Origin: Aculops lycopersici
Lineage: Eukaryota > Arthropoda > Arachnida > Trombidiformes > Eriophyidae
Length of the DNA: 64,000 nt
Direction: 5' to 3'
Assembly: GCA_015350385.1 (NCBI GenBank)
Contig: WNKI01000001.1
Location: forward strand, 2,323,178-2,387,177
The notes beneath the pieces are model-generated. The model was not told the DNA's origin, did not search any database, and saw only the letters and a program-made list of their open reading frames with translations. Numbering within the stretch: the first letter of the stretch is position 1; every line of letters starts with the position of its first letter. This document shows positions 49,985 through 61,900 of the stretch, in pieces. A program made the position numbers and the translations under genes.

Positions 49985-52900
49985 ATGCAAGCACAAGCTA
50001 AAAAGTGTCGAGTTATAAAGCTCAACCAGAACGAGAGTAAATTAGGCTTCTCTTTGCGTGGAGGTAAGTAGAGATTTTGGTCTGATTAGCGTTATGATCA
50101 CTTAGTAGTTTATTCTTGGTCAACAAAAGTTTTTGTTACCTCGCACTTCCGTTTGCCTTGATCCGTGGGTTCAATTTGGAGGCATTGATTGTTGAACTAA
50201 AAGTTACAGCGATTTAGAGAAGCTGTCGCAGAAGCTGGCTAGCTCGGCATACCTGGTCTCCTTAAACTCACTGGCGAACATATTGTTCGATGGATCCGAA
50301 GTGGAGGATGGACAAACCTTAGCTCGGCCGGCTTCGGCCACCTTCCATGACTTGACATAATCGGGAACAGCACTACAATCCTCAAGTATGCGTCCAATTA
50401 CATAGGATCCCGGTTGTTCAAAGTGATCAATGGCCTGGCCAATGGGGATTGCGTCCAAATTGAGCTGGCTATTGTAGAATTTGATCAAAATTTCGCGTTG
50501 TTTGGGTGTTAGCTCGCGAATTTCGAAAAAGTTGTGGGCCGAAATATATTTGTCCTGCTTAAGGCGCTCGTAGATAGCTCTGTTGATTAGGTGTGCCGGC
50601 TCGCTAATCAAATACTTGATTTCGGCCTTGAGGACAAACAGAATTTGATTTAAAATTCTAATTTGGAACTTGTACAAGTCACAATCGACGTCCACCTCTT
50701 TGAGGAACCCTTTTGTTTTGCCTTGTGATTCGTAACGTTCGGTCATATCTTGTAAAATGGGCGAGAATTTGCTCAAACCCCTCATCGAGTTTATGGGTCC
50801 TGCAAATGCCGTGGCAACTTTCGAGAACCAATCCTTCGACTTGTTGCTATCTTTAACAAACTCATAAGCCTTGCCCTTGTAATTATCGATCACTGCCTGC
50901 GATTGTTTAAGAAACCTTGAGCAATGAGCAATTTTTGGTTCCCCAACAAACACCTTCATTTGGTCGTGTCTTATCTCTTGCGAGTTCTTTGTTTGCCCAT
51001 CTTCCGAAATTAGTGCTTGAACTGACTCCAAACTCTTGGCCAAACTAAAGATTTCATTGAAATCGTTGAGTCTTTTGGATCCAGCTTCAACTTGATCCAC
51101 CAAAAACGACGACGAGATGGTCGTCAGAGTTGCGACGACTAGAACTAATAGTCTCATTTCAATTATTTCGTTTGCTATCTACCGAAACTTTATCCAATAG
51201 ATTTATTGTAAGCTCAAAGGAGATTATGAAAATTGTGTATTACCTCCATTCGAGTGAGCGACTTGAAATGTTGGGTTGTTTGTGACACAAAAAGTAGGCG
51301 ACATTTATTGTTGTTGCGTAGAATTTGCTAGTTTAGTGATCTATTTTTAAAGCCTCTAGACCGGAGCTTGTCAACCAGAGCAAAAATAATCACCATCACT
51401 TGTTGGATGATCGTCTGATCATTATTACTCCATATGCGACATCCCCCCATATATCCAAGTGTCGATTTTGTCAGTCAACATTGAAGAGCTCAACAAGTGT
51501 TCAGAATTCAATCGCTTGAGAGATGAATCCGATCTCAAAGCAAAAGTAGTGGTGAAGGTAGATCAAGAGATTGGTATAACAAACTTAAAATTTAGTTAGT
51601 TTCCCTACAGCTCGTTAGGTAGCCGCCGCTGCCAAAGCCGCCGTGGTCTACGGAACAGGTTATTGTAATCAATCGTTTCCTCGCTACCTGCTCATGTTGG
51701 CTCGTGCCCGTGAAGCTGTAGGAATTTGCTTTTGGAGTCGGGGGCTAGTCTTTGCAACTCTCCAATTGATTGGTACGTCACCATGCTCGTTGTCGTGGTC
51801 AACAGTTAGCTAGAGTCTTATCACCTACTCCACTGGATTTGCTTGTTGCTTTAGAGCACGAATTCTCTATTGATTCTTGATTGTATTGCTCGGGCAACTT
51901 GTTCAAGTTTGCCGACCAACTAAGAGACTAACCAACGAGATGAAGAGAAAGAAAAATAGACAGGCAGAGGCAAAGAAGTCGTGCTACAGGTGGCTACCGC
52001 TATAACAACTCCATTCGGTGGCGCTCCAGTTGGTTGTTGCGATTTGACTTTCCCTAAGGTCGATCACACCAACCAACCAACCAACCAACCAACTCACTCT
52101 CTTCGTTAGCTTGTCCGACTTGGCTGATTGCACTTGATGCCAGTTGATACCAATGACGTCGTCCACCATTGAGAGGTTTGCCCGGTTGATTGAGGCACGC
52201 CGGCTCAGCTAGAGAGTTGACGCCGCATCTCTCCCTAGTTTGACCCGCCAGCAAAGCGACAGAAATATTATGAAAGCGCAAGAGCCAAGAGTGACGCAAC
52301 CACTTGTTGCTATGGCCACCGTTGGCTAGATAGTAACTAAAGAGCGGCGCCTGCGTGACCATCAGTTACGCGCCCATAGAGCAAGATAGCCACCAAGCAA
52401 GCGAGCAACAAGTGTTCTTGGCGATATGATGAACTCGAGTGTGTCTTTCGAGGCGGCAAGTTGGTAGCAGCTTGCTAAAAGCAAGCAATTTGCCACCCCC
52501 ACCTGTTGCTGTTGTTTCAACGGAAAGTCTCCCTCTTCTTCAGGCTAAGATAGTTGCCATGTTAATGTTGAAACAAGTGGTTGTTGTGGGCGCTCTAGCT
52601 AAACGGTAATAACTCTCCACTTCTCGTCGAGGGGAATTATTGTATTGCGGTCTTGGTGGTAAAAGTTAAAAGTAAAAGTCAAGTGAGAAAATGATTGAAC
52701 GTTCGTTCGTTCGGCTCAATCGACCATCCTCTTGCCTTGACTTGTCTTTGAAACGCTTGTCCGACAAGCGTTTTAAGATGTAACAAGAGAGAGGTTAGTT
52801 ACTGTTGTTTCTTTACTAACACAGTAGCAATCCACAGTCGCAAACCAACGGTAACTGTTTGGTTGAAGTTTTCAGCTCGAGAGAAGCAGAGAGAAAACAA

Positions 52901-55900
52901 TGGAGTTTAGTTTAGTGGAGGAGCAGCGGACAGGTGGGTGCATCTCCATTCTAAACTTTCACAGTAGCAACATGTTGCTTCTTTGTAGCTGTCAAACTTA
53001 AACCAAAACTAAATCTGATCTCGCTTATGATCTCATCGTTTGATCTCACCATCCAACAACTTACAGGGCAGCCTCCAATTTTAAGCTTCGGGTTACCACG
53101 ACACTCTTGCTGGTCCCGTTTCTTGCTAAGTAGTGAAGAATTGATTGTTTCCTCTGCTTCACTCAACTCGACCAAACAAGCAACCAAGATAAGTGATAGC
53201 ACTCTACTATTACTAACTTGCTCAGTGTCCTCCTTGTGACAGCGCGGGCCGAATTCCGCCGTTTCGCTGGCATCAAGATGAAACCAACAAGTTGTAAGTT
53301 CATCTCATTTTTCCATTTCGCTTCAATCTCATCTTTACCAACATTTCAAATGAGCAGTGGCGCAGGTAAACACAATAGACTCTCTTCTTTGCCCGTTGCG
53401 ACTTCCTCACTTACGCGCAGCGAGGCGGCAACTAAACTAAAACCTGGACACGACTAATGGAAAGTCGTGGTCTTGTGTGGATGTTGCCGTTGTTATTGTT
53501 GCTGTTGATCCCAAGAAACAAGTGGCCAGATAGCTGCGAGTTAACTTTCACTACTGCCGCCGCGGCCGCCGTCGCCACCGCTACTGTGTTGATTTCTAAA
53601 GAAGAAGCTAGCAAACTCGTCGACGATGACGACGACGGATGACGAGATGAGAGTTTGCGAGATAGATAGTGAAAGTATCGGGTATCTCACGTTTGCGGCC
53701 AGTGGCCGGGTTGGAGTGTCTTGAAATGATTTAGTTAGGCGGGTAGACACTTGTTGCTGTTGGTGGTGGTGGCGGCGGCGGCGGCGCATGTGGCCAGGTA
53801 GCCGGCCAGGTAAAAAAGCTCGTTAGGAGCGGAGCCGGCGAGGAGTGATAAGCTCACAATGTAATCGGCACACAAAATGGCGGCGGAATCAACGCTAACC
53901 GCTGCAACAGGTTGTAGTGGTCGTGCACTTAACCCTCGGGACTGTTGTTTCTCTCTTACTCTCGCGCTCGCTCTCTATCACTCGGAAGCATTCATGTCAT
54001 TTGGTGGCGGCAGCGGCGGCGGCAGTAACGGTAGCGGCTACAGCAGTAAACAGCAGAGAGATTGCCAAGTTGGTCGTCCCACTCAACTAACTGGCAAACT
54101 TCATTTGGGTCCCACCGACCGACTATCTGTGGTATGCAGTAAATCCACTCACCTGCTTGTGAGCTAAGCTTTGTCGGCAGACCGAATGGCCAGCTAGTTC
54201 GCGGTTAAAAATCTCCACGAAACTTAGGAAGAAGAGAGGAGTTTTAGTCTGAGCGAACCTTTGGTCAAGCGGCTGTTACCTCATCGAGAGATTCCCCTTT
54301 CTGTGTGTTTCTTTAACCTGCAGTGGAATCAGAGGAAGCAAAACTCTTTCGCTTGCTTACTTTCCTTCATTTGATTCCTCTCATTTCATAGCCAACAACT
54401 TCGAGATGAGCTGCAGTGGTGGCTAGTTAAGGTAATCTCAACGGTAACCGTCAGGTTGCTCTAGTCTTGCCGGGTGGCCACCACCGGCCAGCTAGAAACA
54501 AACCGCAAGTTTCCTCCACCAAGTTTCTCGTTGTCTCTTTGGTCGACATTGCAGTCTCTGCTGACGGACAATCCGAACTGACGAAGAAATTTCGGCGAGC
54601 AGATTAGGATCGTTTCACTGTTATGCAACAGGATCTAATTAGGATCACATTGTTGGCCACAGGTGAGCTTTCGTTGGTCTCTCGACCACTGGCCACTTAT
54701 TGTGTTAGCTAACCAAACGTATGCTCAATTGAACCAAACTCACTAGCGACTAGCCAATGTCTTAGCTAGCCAGTAGTTAGTGGTCAGCTATGACAAGCAC
54801 GACGATGACGCCGATACCGACTGCTGGGCAGCAATTGGCCAGCAGCAAATGAGCAGCAACCATAAGTCGTCGTCGCCACCACTGCTGCTCGTCCACTTGT
54901 TGTTATCCACTGTCCAAGTTTAAGTGCAACTCGCACACGTTTATCCTTCAGCCGCAATCAGTCCGGCCGCCGAGCTAACCGCAACAAGTGTCTCCGCTAC
55001 CCAAGTGCGAGTCCCTCTCTTTCTCTCTCGGCTTGAGAAAGAAAGAGAGTGATGGTCTTTTGGTTTGTGTGTAAACTTGCGGTGCCATTCTTTGGGCGCA
55101 TTAGTTTTCCTTTTTCTTTCTTCTTTCCTCTCCTTCGCTTGTAAGAATACAAAACCATATCACATCATGTTATGTGTTTTGATATGTTGCCGTTGTAATG
55201 ATAGCATGAAAACATCTTAGAGCCCCAAATCGGTGAGCGGCTAGGGGAGAGTGCGGTCAGGATGACGACCACTTGTTGCTGTGATTGTGCGAGCAGGAGC
55301 GCGAGGCTAAAGCGGACATCATATCATATCATATCATATCGTATCGTATCCTCACTGATCATAAGGCGTCAAATGAGAGGCTGCAACTTGCTCGCTCGCT
55401 TGCTCGCGTGTTACCTGCCCACTGATCACAGCATTCGGTGTGCAAGCGATGACAGCCGAGCAACAGGTTGTTACCAGCGTCACTTTACGCGCAACCAATA
55501 CTTAGTGTCCATGTGTGCGCGTCGCTCATTAGCTTAATCACAAATGAACTTGAGCATGGGCCGCGAGCTATATAACCGCAAACAGGCAATCAGAATGAAC
55601 GTCAGGATTCCATTGCCAGATGATATTTTCTCTTCGTTTCTTAAAAGACGAGCAGCTGTGTGTAATTTCATTATTCATAACAAGCGCATAATGGCAATGG
55701 CTGCACCTGTTGCCGGCCAGGTAGTGACTCGTTTCTCTTAGTTAGTTTGGCTTACCATCGGAACAGTTTGCATCAAACAGGTGTAGAAAATAAGAGGATA
55801 CACGAGACGACGACGATTATGACTACCTGCAGCTGATACTCATCTCAACGTGATTTACATGCAATCCTGACGAAATATCTGAAATCTTTTCTCTCTTTCG

Positions 55901-58900
55901 AGCGCTTATTTGCAAGTTAAAACATCCCAATTTTAATGGAATGGCCGCTAACAACGACAACAGCTACAGCAACAATTGAGACTATGCAAACAATCGGACA
56001 ATCGGTTTTGCCAACTCGCTAGTTTATTTACCTGGCCAACGACGACGACGACGACGATGATACCGACGGTGGGTTGTTATCTTGTTTGGATTCGCCGACT
56101 GCTCGAGCGTCTTCTGGAATTACAAACAACAATACCGTTGCTCACTGTCTCGGTTTGTCCTCAGCAGTCGTTTGCTTGCGCCTGAGTATCAGCAACTTGT
56201 TGCCTCGGTCGCCATTACAACCGACGAGCAACACTGGTTGAACTGGACATTAAGTATCGACCAGTTGGTGCATAAACCACGACCAACAGCACGATGAGTT
56301 GCTGCCATTGAGTTGAAAGCTCTCGTCCGTTTGTGTGATTTTCTTTCAGAATCTCTCTCTCTCTCTCACTTCGGAAAGCTACCCGACTATCAAGCTAAAC
56401 TATTAGACACCCTAATTCTTACTCAATGGCGAAAAGTAGCAATGTTTAGCAACTAGCTGGTTACTATTCGTCGTATTTGCGGCAGCACCACCCAATCAGC
56501 TAAGCGAGCAAGGCAAAGAAACTGGACAACGAGAACGAGGACCTCGACGACGAGCAAAGTTGCCAGAGGTCAAGTTTGTTAAACCGAGCTCAGTGGTAAT
56601 AAAACGAGCGACGCCCACAGTGAACCTAATGCAGACGAACTGGCCACTTTACCTGTATTGTTGTTTGGAGGCAATCAGGTGAACGAGTCGACTGGGCGAG
56701 TTGAGTTCTCATGTTGGAGGAGCTGGATTGAGTTGCTCTGAGTTGAGTTGAGTGGAGTTGAAAAAGAATAACAAACAAAGCTACAACAGAAAGAGCGAGT
56801 TGATCTTGGTCAATTGATTGAGTTAAATGGCCAGCCATTAATTAGAGGAGAGAATATAAACTAACTAACCATAAATCACTCCTTCTCTTCTTCATTCAAT
56901 GTACCGTTAAATATATCCTCTCACTCGAACGATTGAAACTCTGGATTCAATTTGAAAAACAACAGGCAAAGAGGCAACTGGCTCCTCGGTTGGCGTGTTT
57001 GTATCGCATGTGGAGCTCAACGGCGAGGCGCAACGCAAAGGATTGCAGGTAAGTTTAGTGCAGAACGAGGGAGCGAATTTTGCTGCGACCGGGAACTCGG
57101 ATCGCCGCAACTTCCGCTTCTTTTTGATTTGGAGCAAAAATACAAATAGAAGAGTCGATTCCTCGCTTCACCTCATACGCCTAAACCTCTCATTGGTTTC
57201 CTGGCAAACAATCCAGTTACATGGAGCGTAATAACTTTTAAGCGGCACATTAGCCTCCGACAAACGAGCGGCAGCTGGATCATCTGTCGGCTGCGCAACA
57301 AACTAAAACTACATACGAGGAGAGCAGCGAGTGATCCAATTTGCATCGCAACCTCTCTTTGATATTCTTGTTAGCAATTTGATGCGCTTCAAAACGAAAA
57401 CCACTGACTCTTCTCCCTCGTCCCTTGCTCTTGCTGAGTTTAACCCTGAGCGAATCCACGAGCAAATCCAAAGACCAAACCGAATCTGAATCCGTTTCTT
57501 GTCCAATGACTTCACTGACTTCGTCCTCTTATTCTATCTTCACTTGCAACTTACAAGTCTTGAATATATCTAAAGCGTGAAGAGGCGAGCCGAGGTGAAG
57601 TGTTTTGGCGCTCGCATGCTCGGCACCAACTTGCCGGCTCAGTCGCCAATTCTAGCTTGGCAATTATTGGCACCAATTTAAGGCGCTGCCGCACAACGGC
57701 GACGGCACTGGCGAGAGTGGATTGAGACGGATGAGCTCTTGAGCGATAGAAAGAGAGGAAGAGATGGAGAGTAAGTGAGAGTCGCTGTTATTAGCATTCC
57801 CCCCCCCTTTCGACTAATCCCCATGTTGCTCAATGGTTTGGACTAGCGGGCGCCGCAGAGAGCAGCAAACGACAGACTAGGCAAAAGCGCAGTCTGCAAT
57901 GATAACAGCAACAGGTGAATCATTTGACTGCATGGACACGACGATGCGAAGCATGGAAGCAACTTGCGCGCTCTCGCTATTCTTCACCACATTTGACTCC
58001 CCGTTATTCACTGTTGTTGCCCGTTCGATTGCTGTCGTATTGGCTGTCTCACTGGCCGGCTAGCTTGCCAGAGAGTTGAACTAAAATTACCCGCTGGCTG
58101 GTCGTGTAAATCATCGCTCGTAATGGGCGGCGTGATACTTTTCCATGCACATTACACACACACACACATCCAAATCTACACAGCGGTCAGGCACCTGGGC
58201 TGCACATTGCCAAACGCCCGAGTGGCCGCAGAGCGCAACAAGTGGTCGCCGGCGCCGCGCTGCTCGTATGCATCCAGGTGAATTTCCGCTCTCCTGACGA
58301 GATTTTTCGTCGTCGTCTTGGTTGTGGAAATCAACAAGTGGTAGTCGCTTGCTTCCACTTTTTCCTTCCTCCTGTGGACTCCAGAGGAGACCATCGAGAC
58401 GATTGAGCTATTATATGGGCAGTTATATTGTTATTGGCGCCAAGGAAGAGCACATGCAGCCAAAAAGTAAAGGCAGCAGCCACTTGTTGTCGCTATTGCC
58501 ATTGCTTTCATCAATGTTGGCTCGTTTGCTTTGCGGACAGACGCCAAATAAAAGAGGCAGACAGGTGGACGACGAGACTTGAATCGACACAATAATAATC
58601 AATGAGCTTCTGCTTGTTGCATCTCCACATCGCTTACCTGGCAACTGCCGCCGCTGTTCATCGTGGTGCTCAATGTTAGATACTCGAGTATAACAAGTAG
58701 TTGCTTGCTCACAGGCCATTAGTTAAGCTGAGTGGCTCGTGAGTTGCTCTGGTTGGCCAGTAACTTTGGCACTACATGCGCCGAGTGGTGTTATCCAAAC
58801 GCGCCTAGCGCGCGCGAGCTTACCAATGCCTACAGGTTGCGTGTAATTGTAAACTGCTTGAAGTTGGCAAATTGACGCTGCCCATATTGTCTGGCGAGTT

Positions 58901-61900
58901 TTTGTCGTTGGTGTTCTTATCGCGGTAGGTTGCTACTCACCCGGCCATACCTATGCCATGGCATTGGGCCGCTGGCGAAAGTGGCTAACAGCAACCTGTT
59001 GCCGCTCACTTGCCTGCTCACTATCTGCCAGCCGATCAACTGATCAACAACTCGATGATGTAACTGGCCTTCTTTTATGACCACCTGTTGCCACCAGATT
59101 CCAGCCGTTTGCTAGCGCTTGTCGATGTGCAATCAAAATAAAACGACTGCCAACAACCAGGAGGATCACACAGGAAGACAAGTTGGTGTTACTGAGCTCT
59201 CGCTTTTCTGTCCCTCTCCCCTCCTTTCCCTCCATGCGATTTCATTTCTATTTCCACCAGCTACTAACCACAAGCTACCTGTTGCCGCCGGATGCTGGAG
59301 AGTAATTTGCAATTTAGCCACCTGTAGGTTGCCGTTTGACTGGTAGTTGAGCGGATTACCATCATCATCATTACTATCATTATTATTATTATTGCCTTTA
59401 TACCCTTAATCATAACTCCACCTGAGCATTCATCCTGTGCTTAACTCTGGTAATGAGCATGTGTCCAGTTTGGCTGGAGAATCCAAGCGTTTCAATATCC
59501 ACTTATTAGCGGCAATCTTTCAATACATGACTCGTCTCATTTGTCTCCTTTCCTTTGGTTGTCTTTGATTATACCGAGAAAAAATTTGTTCTTGCACAGT
59601 ATACCGACTAACCATTCGTCTATAATTGACTTCTACTATGCCAATACGGATATAAAAACGAAAAAACACACACACTTAAACATCAGGTTGGCGACCAGCT
59701 GATTCAGGTTAATGGACTCGAAGTTAACTCTGCCACCTACGACGAGGTGATCAAATTGATTCGCGCAACTCCGAAGCGAAACGATATTGTGCTAATGGTT
59801 AGCCACGTTGGCCGCATTCCTGTCCAAGAGAAACAAGGCGACCCCATCAAATGGATTCCAATTCCAATTCCAATTTCGATTACACATTCTACAATTCCTC
59901 AACCACCGCCGCCGCCGCCTCCTACTAATATTGCCATGTCTAGTGTGGCCATTCCACCTTTTAATTCGAATGCAGATTATATGCAACCAATCGATTGCAT
60001 TCAAAACTTACCTGTCAACCACTCGGGGAAGCAGCAGTTACATAACATACAAACAAACACAAGCAAAACTACGAAATCGTTTAGCTCGGACGAGGGAGTT
60101 TTTTGTGGATCAAAGTCGTCACTTGCAACAGGAGGTCATACTAATAATAATAATAACAATAACAACTCGGACAACGAGCTCGCCGATTCCATCGCCTCGA
60201 GCATCGACAAGCAACTCACTAATGTTGGCCGCCAAAAACAGCTGATCTCGCCACCTGTTAGCTTGTCTTCCGGTTGTGACATAAGCATAAGCACCATAAA
60301 TTCAAATGACGAATGTGGATTCAACGACAACGACGCTAATGAGAATGATGATGATGATAATGATGATGGTGGCGACGACGACGAGAAGGAGGAGGAGGAG
60401 GATTCTGAGTCACTGAATGACACACTAATTATCGTACCTGGCGGCCAGCGGACCAGTGAAACATTTGGCTGCGGTGTGGTCAAAGGGCCAGACGAGTGGC
60501 CGGGAATATTTGTTCAAAATGTCAAGCCAAATAGTTTGGCCGAGAGAGTTGGCCTTAAGCCAGGCGATCAGTTAGTTCAAGCGGATGGTTATTTGTTAAA
60601 TGAGATGAGCTTTGAGGAGGCAATTGGCTTGATCAAACGCTTGCAACTTGAACAAGATGAGCTCATGTTGCATGTAAAGATGGGCGCAGCCCTGAGGCAT
60701 TTGGCGGCAAGCAACAGGTTGGTGTCCAGTGCTTGCCAGCATGCGATGAGGGGAAACTTATCCTCGGACAGTCAACAGGTAGAAGTGGCGACCGATTGCC
60801 AATTGAGAAGTCAGTGGGGCGAAAAAAATTGCATAGACTCTAAGGAGAGAAGTGAAAATAGTAATAGTAATAGTGGGAGCGTTGAAACAAACAATAATCA
60901 TCTCATCGTCAGTTCAACCAAGAGGACAACTCACTCGAACCAGGAGGCCGCCAAGCGAGTTACCAATGGCGATCAGGAGTCAAAGGAGTTGGAGTTGGAG
61001 TTGGTGAGACAGGTAAGCAGCAAACAACAGGTACATTCAAGAGGCGAAACTCAAGCTGCTGCTCAGAGGGCAAGAAAAGAAGCCAAGTGCGCAATCAATG
61101 GACCGAAGTCAATGGAAACAACAACAATAGCAGCTGTAGCAGCATCTTGCCGAAAAACAACGGCGCCAACTAAAACCAATGCCACGGCAACAACTGGTGG
61201 CAACAAGGCAAGCTGTTGCAATTCAATTAGCGTGAGCCAAATGGCCAAGTCAGCAGGTACTCACTGTGAAGAAGTGGCAAGCAAAAACAAGGCTAATGGG
61301 ACATCAGTGGCCAGTGAGTCAGTTGAAAACAACAAGTGGTTGTCTCGAACCAGAGATTCGTTTTCCAGTTTCCTTAGTGACACAATCGAAACTCCGGCAG
61401 CCACCAAGACAACAGCTTCTTCGGCACTAACTACGACAACAACGACCACCGTCACCACGCCAAAGAAGAAGAGTAACGGCGACTCTAGTGTGGCGAAGCA
61501 AATCAAGTTAAATGTTCCGTCGGCGTCAACTCCAACTGCAGTGACAGCAAAGTTGTCAGAAGAGGGGAAGCCCGAAAATAACGCAACAAGTGGCGCCGGC
61601 AAGCAACTAGTAGAGCGGAAAGCGAGAGCTTCGGGTGGCGAGGATGCTAAAGCAACCAAAACGATAGCGGCGCCGATGGAAGTCTGCAAGTGTCGTCGTT
61701 TGCATTTCGGCGGCGGCGGCGATAACGACGACGGAAACCGTGATGAAGAAAAGTTAAAATCATCATGTAGAGTTGATCATCAGGAGCAACCGTCACATAC
61801 CTCCAATCAACAAGTGGCCACTACGTCAACGTTATCCACATCCTCGCCTTCGGGTAATCGGATAGATTCAAGGGCGAGATTGCAACAATCAAACAAGTTG

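Larger units (their letters stand above)
50064..56965 (+). other. intron 1 of the PDZ gene (6.9 kb)
   Basis: Donor GTAAGT at 50064 and acceptor AACAACAG ending at 56965. It splits the first PDZ after the GLGF-type loop. It contains the antisense secreted-protein gene (50204-51157) and, from 51.2 kb on, non-coding DNA dense in CAACAGGT/CAACAAGTG-type words, a (CCAA)n, an ATATC repeat and GC-rich stretches. I see no other gene. Confidence 0.8.
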
